A DNA stretch of 64,000 bases from Cliona cf. orientalis. Its lineage: Eukaryota > Porifera > Demospongiae > Clionaida > Clionaidae. This document shows positions 34,435 through 46,305 of this stretch, piece by piece; position 1 is the stretch's first letter, and each line of letters opens with the position of its first letter. The DNA lies in contig OZ005694.1 of assembly GCA_963930775.1 (NCBI GenBank), positions 10,432,899-10,496,898 on the forward strand, read 5' to 3'. The notes under the pieces were generated by a model, which worked only from the letters and a program-made list of their open reading frames with translations, searched no databases and was not told the DNA's origin. The position numbers and the translations under genes were made by a program.

Positions 34435-35460
34435 GTAAGGTTGTATGCTGGACCTCTATAATTATTATTAATATTAATACAAGGTTACACGATTGCAAAT
34501 GGAGATACACCTTGAGTATGGGAAATTGCCTGACATCTAATGAACCTATGCTATTATGGTATAGACCACACCCCTCACTGCATGCCAAGAGCAGCTGCTT
34601 GAACTCACCTTGTAATGGTGACGTTCTCGCTCTGCTCGAATGTCAAATCTACCATCAGACTATGATAAAGAACAGACCTCACCTCTTGCTTTGCTCAAGG
34701 CTCGGTGGTCTGCTGAGCAGGCCTCTGGAAATGCACGGCGCTTTACACCGTTCACTCAAGAATGCATTTCTATGGCCACCCTTGTTTGTGCACACGGCAC
34801 TGCAATTCTGACCAATCGTGGACCTTCTGAACTTGTTCCGAGCGAAGCGAGATCTCTACTCGGGCTTGAGAGTCGTAGTATGGCTTCTGGGCGTATATCT
34901 CGCATGCATCTAAATTTTCTTTCTTTCAGTGACTTAGGCCATGTCTCCAGTAGACTGAGTCAAAAGTCGTGGGCTCCCTCAAGATGATCATGCAAGGCGT
35001 ACAAACTCTACGGTTCCGCTGGAATGATAAATCAGTGTTCGCACAGCCAAAAATGATCGCACCTTCTTGGCCCAGAGTTGTTCGTCCTGTCGCTGATGGT
35101 AAAGATATTGCTACCCGTGGCCTGTTAATTGGCCTGTTAATTGGCCTATTCTTGGCGTCATTGTTCCAAGATTGACAACATTATGGACCTCCTTTTGTTG
35201 CTAATGCTGCAGCATAGACAAAAGGCACCACCCCCTTATCATGTGATCTATATGCATTAATTAACCTTTGCGCACGTGCATGCATGAATGCCAAATCATG
35301 ATACACATGTATGGTTGGAGGGAAAACCCTAAAAATATGGAAATTGATTATGTAAGGGAAATTTCAGTACAGGATGTTGGCATAATGACTCGCTGAGCGA
35401 GGACTGCTACACCCAGTGTAACTCTAGTAATATTATTGCGCATGCACCAAAGTACCGAGT
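34435..35460. other. Region after the death-domain gene, no firm gene
   Basis: Contains open frames without recognisable domains. One (34969-35175) ends in a Leu-rich helix but has a stop just upstream and no acceptor that suits it. The segment near 34770-34815 is an inverted relative of 20600-20660 in the DOLK intron (gattggtcagaa motif). From about 35380 the sequence resembles the promoter of copy C. Confidence 0.4.
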
Positions 35461-38438
35461 TTGAACGATTCAGATCCGCCGTCCAAGAAGCCTAGACTGG
35501 AGGATGCTGATGGAGAGACTGAGAGGTCATGGAAGGTGCGGGCATCACGTGAGTCTCATGACTGCATCAACCCAGTGAGGTCCTGTGAGGAGATTTACTT
35601 CAAAGAAGCTCTGGAGAAGAGAGATAAGAGCAAAGAGCTCATCAAAGTCTCCATAGGTGAGGACGCAATCATGAGCTGTGTCTACCATCATGAGTGTATG
35701 TACAGACGCATTTTTGTTCAGCACGCCCACTTCCTCCCCCCCCCCTGATATTAGGTGACCCCTCAGTGTTTGGCAACCTGCCCCCTCACCCCGCCGTGAT
35801 TGAGGGGGTGAAGCTAGCGCTGGAGTCTGGTGAGTACAATGGCTACGGTCACTCGTCAGGAATACCTCACGTCAGAGAAGCAGTGGCCAAAGAGTTCTCA
35901 AGACCAAGAGCTGCACTCACTAAAGAGGTAATTATTGTGTAATGATTAAGAAATTAATTTTAATAACAGTGCGATCTAATTTCAAGAGTCATAAATTTTC
36001 CTGGGCAGAATGTCCCAACAGTTATGTTTTTCATGCTGTCACCCTGTCACCCCCCCCCCCCCCCCCCCCCCAAAAAAAGAGTCCTATTGATTATCAGTGT
36101 TGACAAAGAAAGGTGGCTGGTATAGAAGACAATAGCCATACCAGCTGTGGCACGACAGTGAAGTATTAACGATACTCGTATAAGGCTACTTAGAAATCTC
36201 AGCTACCTGGGTGATGTGTCAACTACACAGGTATTTAAGCCTTTGTGTGTCCACTTTAATTGTATTATTCCTGTAGTTCTGAAGTTCACATCAATAAGAA
36301 AGTGGTTTCTAAATTTTTTATGTGTATGTACAATGCTATGCTTGGGGTGTATGTAGTACTCTGACTATTGTACAGATACAGTGATTTGAGATAGGTTGTA
36401 CAGGATAAGCCTTCTAAACTTTCATTATGACTGTAAAAATTTAAATATTATGTACACTGGTACATGTATATGTTCATATGATTTCTCGCTCTCATACACT
36501 GAGTCACATGACTTGTTCTCTCTCTCATCTCATAGGATGTGATATTGACAAACGCTTGTTCAGGAGCTGTCAACATGTGTATTGAGGTATTGTGTGAACC
36601 TGGACAGAACATCTTAATTCCATCGCCGGGATTCAGACTATATAAATGCCTCTGTGAAGCCAGAGGGGTTGAAGTTCGCCTGTATAGATTGATGGTAAGC
36701 CTGTTTTTTGGTCTAGTGTTGTACTGTTGGTTTGGCACAGTTATCTCATTAGTTTTTGCCAGATAGCTATGAATTTGGCAAAGAATTCCTTCAATTTGCC
36801 AACGTTAACAATTATCATGGGAGCTCCCACCCCTCTCTCTCTCTCTCTCTCTCTCTCACCCTCCCTCCCTCATTTATTTCCCTCTACTGTTACACACAAT
36901 TAAGTCTGTCAGTTTATCTTGATCTTTAAGTACCCAATCATGCTTATGTTTTTGATTGTACAATATTATTATTATTATACACTCATTCACACACACACAC
37001 ACACACACACTCACTCTCTCTCTCTTTCCTGCAGCCTGAGAGAGGGTGGGAGGTAGATTTAGAAGACCTCGCGAGCAAGATAGACAACAACACAGCCGCT
37101 TTTTTCCTCAACAACCCCAGCAACCCTTGCGGATGTGTCTACTCCCGTAAACACTTAGAAGACATCTTGGCCCTGTGCGAGAGATATAAGCTGCCAATCA
37201 TCTCCGACGAAATCTACGATGGAATGGTAAGCATTGCATGTATCACAAATTAAAAGAAGGCCCAAGGGTGATATTGGATTTGAGAATGGTCTAATATCTG
37301 AGATCTATTCTTCAAATATAATTTTTTTTCATAAATTTTAGGTATTTCAAGGTCAGGAGTATGTCTCACCTGCTACTTTGTCTGAGAACGTGCCGATACT
37401 GGCGTGCGGAGGCATCGGAAAGAAGTATGTAGTCCCAGGCTGGAGGCTGGGATGGATACTGATTCACGACAGAAATGGAGTATTCAAGAAGGAGGTAGGT
37501 TCTGAACTACCATGCAGCTGAAAAATTTATTGGGGAATTAAATTAAAAATTTCCTACTCGCATACATACGTATGGCGATCCCGCACCAAACTGCCAAATT
37601 AAAATCCACCAATATTCTTGCAATAGCGATTTTGGACTCAACCACCAAATTTAATTTCTGCCAATAATTCTGGCTATACAGTATACCCCTTCTGCAAAAC
37701 TGTTACTCTCACCCCCCCCCTCCCCTCCTCCTCAGGTGATTCCAGGCTTAGGTCGCCTTGCGATGAAGCTTCTTGGTCCGTGTACTTTCAGTCAGGCAGC
37801 CATTCCTCACATCTTTGAGAACGTCCCTCGGTCTTACATTCAGCACAATATGGAGGTCTTCGAGAAAAATGCCAAAGTTTGCTATCAGATGCTCAAGGAT
37901 GTGCCGGGGATTTCTCCAATCATGCCAGCTGGAACCATGTACATGATGGTGAGTTGCATTAATTTAACTCTTTCTTAATTCCTGCAAGTATTTCACTAAT
38001 TGATGCGATAGCTACAATGTCATAATAATATTTATTGTATCTTCACTTGTCTAAAATCCAAGAATACTGTGTTAAAGTTTTGAAGCTGGTACATAATGTG
38101 GGGAGAGGCACTCTTAATTAGCATCCCTTTTATTCTTATTTTTCCAGGTGACTGTGGATCTCAGTCATTTTCCAGAGTTCCAGGACGATGCTGCCTTTGC
38201 TAGTGGCATGCTCGTTGAACAGAGTGTATTCACTTTGCCAGGAATGGTGAGAGAGAATTTTTTTTCCAGAGACTGATTCGGAATTGAAATTTTGCTTTTT
38301 CTGCTACTGATATAATATTTTCTGCAGGCATTCTCAGCCACAGGTTGTTTCAGGATAGTACTGGTGATGCCGGACGATAAGATTGCAGAGGCTTGCACGA
38401 GAATAAAGGACTTCTGCATGCAACACTATACACCATAA
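35461..38438 (+). pseudogene. TAT-like copy B, start codon deleted
   Basis: Exons about 35464-35656, 35755-35929, 36537-36693, 37035-37226, 37343-37495, 37736-37948, 38149-38247 and 38328-38438 are all open and keep [16 protein letters not shown], the Lys in CGGIGKKYVV and the Arg in CFRIVLVMP. Exon 1 lacks the beginning found in copy C: the sequence jumps from accgagttt to gaacgattcag, removing about 83 bases that in copy C hold the ATG. In frame upstream there is no ATG before a TAA. Either an upstream exon supplies a start or the gene is recently dead. The coding part shows no other damage and introns match copy A closely, so the loss is recent. Confidence 0.7.
37520..37690 (-). mobile_element. 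MITE family 2, copy in intron 5 of TAT-like B
   Basis: Its reverse complement matches 38706-38904 over most of its length: tatagccagaattattggca, then aaatttggtggttgag, then gcgggatcgccatacgtatg. It is absent from the same intron in copy A, so insertion followed the A/B split. Ends are decayed. Confidence 0.75.
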
Positions 38439-39010
38439 ATGGTGCAATTATCGTGGTCAATTCATATTTCATATATTTTTATCGCTGTTTTGTGTCCATC
38501 CCCAACACTGCTCTGATTACTTATTTATTTATTCCATAAGATATGCACCGAGTAATCAAGAATCTGATGCCATGCAAAAGTCAAAATCAAAGTCTGTAAT
38601 ATTTACTACCTAATATAAACAGGATACACAATACAGTATATATAGGTATAATTACACAATTTTAAACCAATGGTAAAAAGTTCTTCAGAACATGAACAAA
38701 ATTAATACCGTATAGCCGGAAATATTGGCGGGCATTAAATTTGGCGGTTGAGCCCCAAATCGCTATTAGAAGAATATTGGCGGATTTATATTTGGCGGTT
38801 CGGTACGGGATCGCCATACATATATATGCGAGTAGGAAATTTTGGCGGATTTTAATTTGGCGGTTGTAATATAGACCGCCAAACCGCCAAATTTTCCGGC
38901 GGTAATAGTCATATTATTGCGCATGCGCCAAAGTACCGAGTTTCACCACGCCCCTCCTATGCACATTGCAATACATTGAGGTGAACCTCGGTCCATGCAG
39001 TATAGTTACC
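38439..39010. other. Intergenic between TAT-like B and C
   Basis: 3' flank of B, then the MITE at 38706-38904, then about 106 bases shared with the 5' flank of B (ttattgcgcatgcgccaaag). No other gene. Confidence 0.5.
38706..38904 (+). mobile_element. MITE family 2, copy in the promoter region of TAT-like C
   Basis: About 199 bases with ends taccgtatagccggaaatat and the inverse ccaaattttccggcggta, and an internal repeated ttaatttggcggtt motif. It ends about 106 bases before the ATG of copy C, so it lies in or beside the promoter. Confidence 0.8.
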
Positions 39011-41581
<2,571 letters not shown>

Positions 41582-42212
41582 TAGCCAATATACCAGTAAT
41601 CCTATGATTTGTGAGGAGATCTGATACTATGCATGATGACCATTATTACTATTGACTATAATATGGGTGGTAGTGCATAGATAGACCAGCGTATGAGCAA
41701 CCATGCATGTGCGTGGGACGATGATTGATTCCATTTCCGCGTTCATAGTTTAATGGTGCAGCCACACAACAAGCATGGCATATATATACACCTGCTGATC
41801 TCTCTGCTACTATTATTGAGCACTCCCTAGTTTACTCTACCATAACCTGTGCAACTATATTTAGTGTTCTAAGTAGAGTTCCTACTTATAGGTAACCATT
41901 AATTAATGGCCATTAGTATGATTATTATTATTATTCAACAGCCCACATGCACCGAGGCCCACACAAAGAAGCTTTTAATTCTCTTTACGTAACGGGAATG
42001 ATATATAGAGGCCGGAGCGCACGTGCGAGAAGTTAATGTGATGCATGCATGCTAGGAGTACCAAACTACTACACTACATATGCATCGTAGGTCTCTATAA
42101 AAGCACTTACACAAATGCTCCTATAGTAGTAGAGCAGGGAAATCGGAAAGCATAATACGCATAGCTAAACTGTTGCCATCGTTGATTTTAATTTGCTCGA
42201 TTTTAATCAGAT
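41582..42212. promoter_or_regulatory. Intergenic; promoter of helical protein 1
   Basis: 3' flank of TAT-like C, then the 5' region of the 42213 gene. A TATAAAAG box lies at 42096-42103, about 110 bases before the ATG, within tctctataaaagcac. No other gene. Confidence 0.5.
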
Positions 42213-43250
42213 ATGAGTGATAGTGCTGAAAATAGTGGCAAGGAAACGCCGAGGGCGAACAATCGCAGTCAAATAAATCGAGATTTAATTATCGATGGGA
42301 CCGAAGTTGGCGGTGTAGTGGTGGGAATTCTTCCCCCGCTAATAGAAGCATTCACGACCGCGCTGAATAGGATTGTTGATAGGACTCTTGAAGAAACTAA
42401 CGCACTGAATGACGAGCACTTGAAGTTGACTAATGAGGCCAAAGGCATCCACCGTTCCCTGCGTGCAACTGTCAAAGATGCCCTGCGGCTTGTGGAAAAA
42501 ATTGACGATTTTGCTACGATAGTCCTACAGAGGAACAACGTGACAAAAATCAAACAAGATGTTCGAAATCAAAACTATTCTTTGCTTACAGAGCTGATCA
42601 GACAAATATCCGTTTGCCTGAATCAACTTGACGAAATGCACAAAGCATTCAAAAAAAATTGTGATGAAGCTGGCGGTCAGTGTGCATCAATGGTGGAAAA
42701 GTGCTCTTCTAACGCACATAAAGCAAAGAATCAGAAGAAAAAGACACAAATTGGCGGTGGAGTTGGTTCAGGAGTTGCGCTAGCCGCCTCGGTTGGAGTT
42801 GGAGTCGGAGGTACGATAGTATCGATCGTTGCTGGAGTACTTACCGCTGGAGCTGGTGCAGCTGTCGGTCTCCCCCTCACCGCTGCAGCCACTGCAGCAC
42901 TAGCTGGCCCAGGGATAGCCGGTGCTGTTGCTACGGCCAAATCTGCAAAAAAGTTTGAGCAAACTGCTTCCAAGTTTTCTAAACTTAGCGACTTGTTCAC
43001 TTCCATGCAAAAGTCATCTGATGACTTATTCGAGCACATGGAGGACCTGAACCAAACATTGACAAATCGGCAGGAGACATCGGATGAGATTACCCGTTGG
43101 CTTGAGCACGATGGGCACGCACAGACTGATGCCATTTGCTCATCATTGGAGAGGCTGGTTGAGCTTTGTTGTAAGACGCAAGAGAGCATTTCATCCAGTC
43201 GTGAAATTGTGCGAAATCTGCAAGATAGACTTCACCAACTCGATCTTTAA
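42213..43250 (+). CDS. Helical protein with Gly/Ala-rich hydrophobic core, copy 1
   Basis: An intronless gene of 345 aa. Residues 1-25 are polar; about 25-175 are amphipathic helix or coiled coil (LEETNALNDEHLKLTNEAKG). Residues about 178-245 form a long hydrophobic Gly/Ala/Val stretch (GVGSGVALAASVGVGVGGTI, then AAVGLPLTAAATAALAGPGI), long enough for a two-helix membrane hairpin. About 250-345 are helices again. No signal peptide. The helix - hydrophobic hairpin - helix plan recalls apolipoprotein L and alpha-helical pore-forming proteins, but I see no diagnostic motif, so this is a shape comparison only. Its nearest relative is copy 2 at 44838. Possible membrane-inserting cytosolic effector; function unknown. 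Confidence 0.75.
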   Translation: MSDSAENSGKETPRANNRSQINRDLIIDGTEVGGVVVGILPPLIEAFTTALNRIVDRTLEETNALNDEHLKLTNEAKGIHRSLRATVKDALRLVEKIDDFATIVLQRNNVTKIKQDVRNQNYSLLTELIRQISVCLNQLDEMHKAFKKNCDEAGGQCASMVEKCSSNAHKAKNQKKKTQIGGGVGSGVALAASVGVGVGGTIVSIVAGVLTAGAGAAVGLPLTAAATAALAGPGIAGAVATAKSAKKFEQTASKFSKLSDLFTSMQKSSDDLFEHMEDLNQTLTNRQETSDEITRWLEHDGHAQTDAICSSLERLVELCCKTQESISSSREIVRNLQDRLHQLDL

Positions 43251-43589
43251 AACATTTATGATGATGAATTTTAGTAGTGACACTTTGAATTTTAGATAGC
43301 ATAGTGTTTTTTAGGTGACATGTCAGTCGCTCTATAGATGTTATGTAATCTAGTTGAAATTTTTGGATGCCTTTTTGATTTTAGCTATAATATACTAATT
43401 TCCTCATTCTTTTTGTGGATAGTACATTAGGAAACTGAGTATTGATTAATGATCGATGTCTAAAACGCAAGAATAAAAATTTAATAGGATATGAACACTT
43501 GGATACCTGAGTCATTAGTACATTCCATGGCCAGGATTGGTTCCATAACGGGAGGCCGTAACTCACGGCAATAGTTATGCTAGATTACA

Positions 43590-44215
43590 TTCACAAGTAA
43601 TTACGGTGTTGTCATGGTTGATATAGTGCTCTGCACAGAACTGATTTATTCTATTGCATGCTATGTTCAGTTTGTCATTGGGCAAGTGGGTATTCCCAAC
43701 TAATGATATTGATCGCTAAAAGCAAAACACTCAAAGGAGCTATCAAAACAGAACTTATAGTAGCAACATGTAGTGCAGTGGCTGCACCATTGACTTTGCA
43801 TGTTGATCAATGACATTATATTATGTATGTAATGTGGTTAATTATTGCAATGACATTAGATCTATAGAAAAAATTACACACATACATACATACACAAAAT
43901 AGTGATAAATTGAATACATAAAGGGTTGTGAAAAGTGTACATGTACTATATAGGCAGTGATCAATAAAATTGTGTGTGGATAGCCAAATATCTAATCAGC
44001 AGGTGTGTGTATTAGTGTGTAGGGTTGGGGGTGGGGGGAGAGATTATGAATTGGCAAAATAATTATTTTGGCAGATATTACGTAGCCAAGTAAAAATTCA
44101 CAGATCCTGGAAGGCATGTCACTCTTTGTTCTATGATCAACTGCTTGGCAAACTCAACGTCATCCTTAAACTCTGGGAAACACTTCATATCCACACCAAC
44201 CTGCAGAAGAGAAAG
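43590..44215 (-). pseudogene. 3' fragment of a D-type aminotransferase gene
   Basis: The plus strand from about 43610 to 43690 matches the last exon of copy D (gtgctctgcacagaactgat, then ttcagtttgtcattgggcaa) and 44095-44205 matches its penultimate exon ([20 protein letters not shown] region). The intron between them is recognisable. The last exon is cut and mutated. Together with helical protein 1 it mirrors the arrangement helical protein 2 plus gene D, so the pair was duplicated as a block. Confidence 0.75.
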
Positions 44216-44227
44216 TAGCTAGTCTTT

Positions 44228-44402
44228 TCCAGGGGCTGATTCAGAACTGCTTTTTCTGCTACTGATATAATATTCTCTGCAGGCATTCTCAGCTACAGGT
44301 TGTTTCAGGATAGTGCTGGTGATGCTGGATGATAAGATTCAGCAGCAGACGCTTGCACAAGAATAAAGGACTTCTGCAGAGAACATTACAAAGCGTGATA
44401 GC
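44228..44402 (+). pseudogene. Last-exon fragment of an A/C-type aminotransferase
   Basis: Intron end (aggggctgattcagaactg, tataatattctctgcag) and final exon (gcattctcagctacaggttg through gagaacattacaaagcgtga) of the A/B/C group, with a frame-breaking insertion (cagcag region at 44338-44345). It abuts the oppositely oriented D-type fragment, forming a chimeric joint at about 44215-44228. Confidence 0.8.
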
Positions 44403-44760
44403 CAGTACCATGGCACTATGGCCGTGGACTATATATTTTATTTATAATTATTATTTTATTATTATGTGGGGCATAAAAATTGTGGCCCGCTATGATAAAC
44501 TATCCACTGCCTGGACTGCCTGGAAGAGATGACTGTTGCCCCTTGCTGCGCATGCGCGCTGGGGGTAGGGCGCTGACAGAGATCATCGCATCCCAAAGGC
44601 CATGCCCATGGCCCTAGCCAGCCCTAGGGTCTAGTCTGGGGACGAGACACGAGACAATCTCACCATCGAAATCACGTACGGACCGCGGACCAGCCCCAAC
44701 ACATGCACCGGGGGAGGATATGCAGTGACGTGTACATGCATGCCAAAATACATCGATCAA

Positions 44761-44770
44761 GGGACTTTCC
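44761..44770 (+). promoter_or_regulatory. kappaB-type site GGGACTTTCC upstream of helical protein 2
   Basis: An exact copy of the classical NF-kappaB binding decamer, 16 bases upstream of a TATAAAT box (44787-44793) and 67 bases before the ATG. The spacing is promoter-like. Chance occurrence cannot be excluded for a 10-base site. Confidence 0.5.
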
Positions 44771-44786
44771 CAGGGACTACACCTAC

Positions 44787-44793
44787 TATAAAT
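44787..44793 (+). promoter_or_regulatory. TATA box of helical protein 2
   Basis: TATAAAT, 45 bases before the start codon at 44838, directly after the kappaB-type decamer. Confidence 0.5.
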
Positions 44794-44837
44794 GTAACTG
44801 GTAAAAAGCATCAAATCTATACGATTCAGCAATAATT

Positions 44838-45827
44838 ATGGAAGATCGAGTAGAGTTAATCATCGCTGGCGCAAGGGGAGGTGCTGCGCTGTTGGAATTT
44901 CTCCCTCCACTGGTGCAAAAACTCACAGCTACACTTCAGGAGATCGTTGATGAAACTCTTGAAGGAACCAATGCATTGACCGATGAACGACTCCAACTGA
45001 CTAGTGAAGCAAGAGATATTCGTCGTACCATACGTACCGCTGTCAGGGAAGCCCTAAATTTCGTGGAAAAAATTGATGAATTTGCCACCATAGTCCTACA
45101 GAGAAACAATGTGACCCAAATTCAGCTTGGTGTGCGAAATTTGAACTATTCTCAGCTTGCAGAACTGCTGTGGCAATTATCTGTTTGTCTAAATCGAGCT
45201 ACAGGAATACACGAAACATTTCAAGAAAACTGTAACTTGGCTCATGGCTTGTGTGTGTCACTGGTGGAAGTATGCTCCTCTAATGCACATAGAGCAAGAA
45301 ATCAAAGGAGAAATACTCAAATTGGTGGTGGACTTGGCTCAGGTCTTGCACTAGTTGGCTCGGTTGGAGTTGCAGTTGGAGGTACAACAGTGTCCATTAT
45401 TGGTGGAGTACTTACTGGCGGAGCCGTTGCAGCTGTTGGTCTCCCTCTTACTGCTGCAGCCACTGCGGCACTAGCCGGAACAGGAATAGCTGGTGCTGTT
45501 GCAACAGCAATATCAGCCGAGAGGTATGAGCAAATTGCTTCTAAATTCTCACAGTTAAGCAATTCACTCGTTTCCATGGGGAACATATCGGATGACTTGA
45601 CTGAAAATATCAACAATCTGAAGACTGCCTTAACAAATCGGCAAGAGACATCGGATGAAATTACCCATTGGCTTGAACACGATGGGCATGCTCATACTGA
45701 AGCGATTTGCTCTGGGTTGGAGAGACTGGTTGAAACATGTCGCAGTACCCAAGATAGCACTTCACCTTGCCGGGAGATGCTGAGAAACCTACGGGATAGA
45801 CTTCAGCAACTTGACCTTAGCTATTAA
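44838..45827 (+). CDS. Helical protein with Gly/Ala-rich hydrophobic core, copy 2
   Basis: An intronless gene of 329 aa, collinear with copy 1. It begins MEDRVELIIAGARGGAALLE, so it lacks the first polar 20 residues of copy 1. The helical region (VDETLEGTNALTDERLQLTS) is followed by the hydrophobic Gly/Ala stretch at about 165-232 (GLGSGLALVGSVGVAVGGTT, AAVGLPLTAAATAALAGTGI), then NRQETSDEITHWLEHDGHAH and a helical tail. Conservation is highest around the hydrophobic core and the RQETSDEIT-WLEHDGHA segment, marking probable functional parts. A kappaB-type decamer and a TATA box lie just upstream. Function unknown; a membrane-inserting role is inference. Confidence 0.75.
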   Translation: MEDRVELIIAGARGGAALLEFLPPLVQKLTATLQEIVDETLEGTNALTDERLQLTSEARDIRRTIRTAVREALNFVEKIDEFATIVLQRNNVTQIQLGVRNLNYSQLAELLWQLSVCLNRATGIHETFQENCNLAHGLCVSLVEVCSSNAHRARNQRRNTQIGGGLGSGLALVGSVGVAVGGTTVSIIGGVLTGGAVAAVGLPLTAAATAALAGTGIAGAVATAISAERYEQIASKFSQLSNSLVSMGNISDDLTENINNLKTALTNRQETSDEITHWLEHDGHAHTEAICSGLERLVETCRSTQDSTSPCREMLRNLRDRLQQLDLSY

Positions 45828-46305
45828 TTGACAATATACTAGATTGTAAGATTTTATTATTACAAACTATCAAGCAGTCAGGTGTGTTCTATTGATCAAT
45901 TTTAATTCTTTTACTGTCATATTATTAACCAGCTGCAAATAATTACAGTATTATGCTTACTAGAAACCTGGTCTGAAACCGTGACATGGTTGTCATGGTA
46001 CATAGGTAACCGTTGTTATTCTTATCTCAATCATGCATATCACTCGGCTACAAAACAATAGCATAATAGTGTACGTGTGTACACAAGATTGCTGACTCAT
46101 GATGACTAAGCAGAATGTTCACTATGATTATAATATTATTAATAATGGTAGAGTTCCCAGAATGAACAGTCATGTATTTGTACACAGAGTGTAACAATAG
46201 CTACATGCAATAAAACATGTTGTGCTGAATACCAAAGTACATGACTTTGTAGTGATCATCTATGATGGTGTATGGGCCCTTTACATGCACTATAATATTG
46301 TATTG
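45828..46305. other. Intergenic between convergent helical protein 2 and TAT-like D
   Basis: AT-rich 3' flank of both genes. No exon or repeat recognised. Confidence 0.5.

Noticed and set aside
34969..35175. 68-aa frame ending in a hydrophobic Leu-rich stretch, as a possible membrane tail of the death-domain gene
   Set aside because: The acceptor at 34929 gives a stop within three codons in the incoming phase, and an in-frame TAG precedes the ORF; no splice joins it.
42731..43189. Pro/Ala-rich minus-strand frame under helical protein 1 (also 45317-45616 under copy 2)
   Set aside because: Antisense of the Gly/Ala-rich core; conserved only because the sense strand is conserved.
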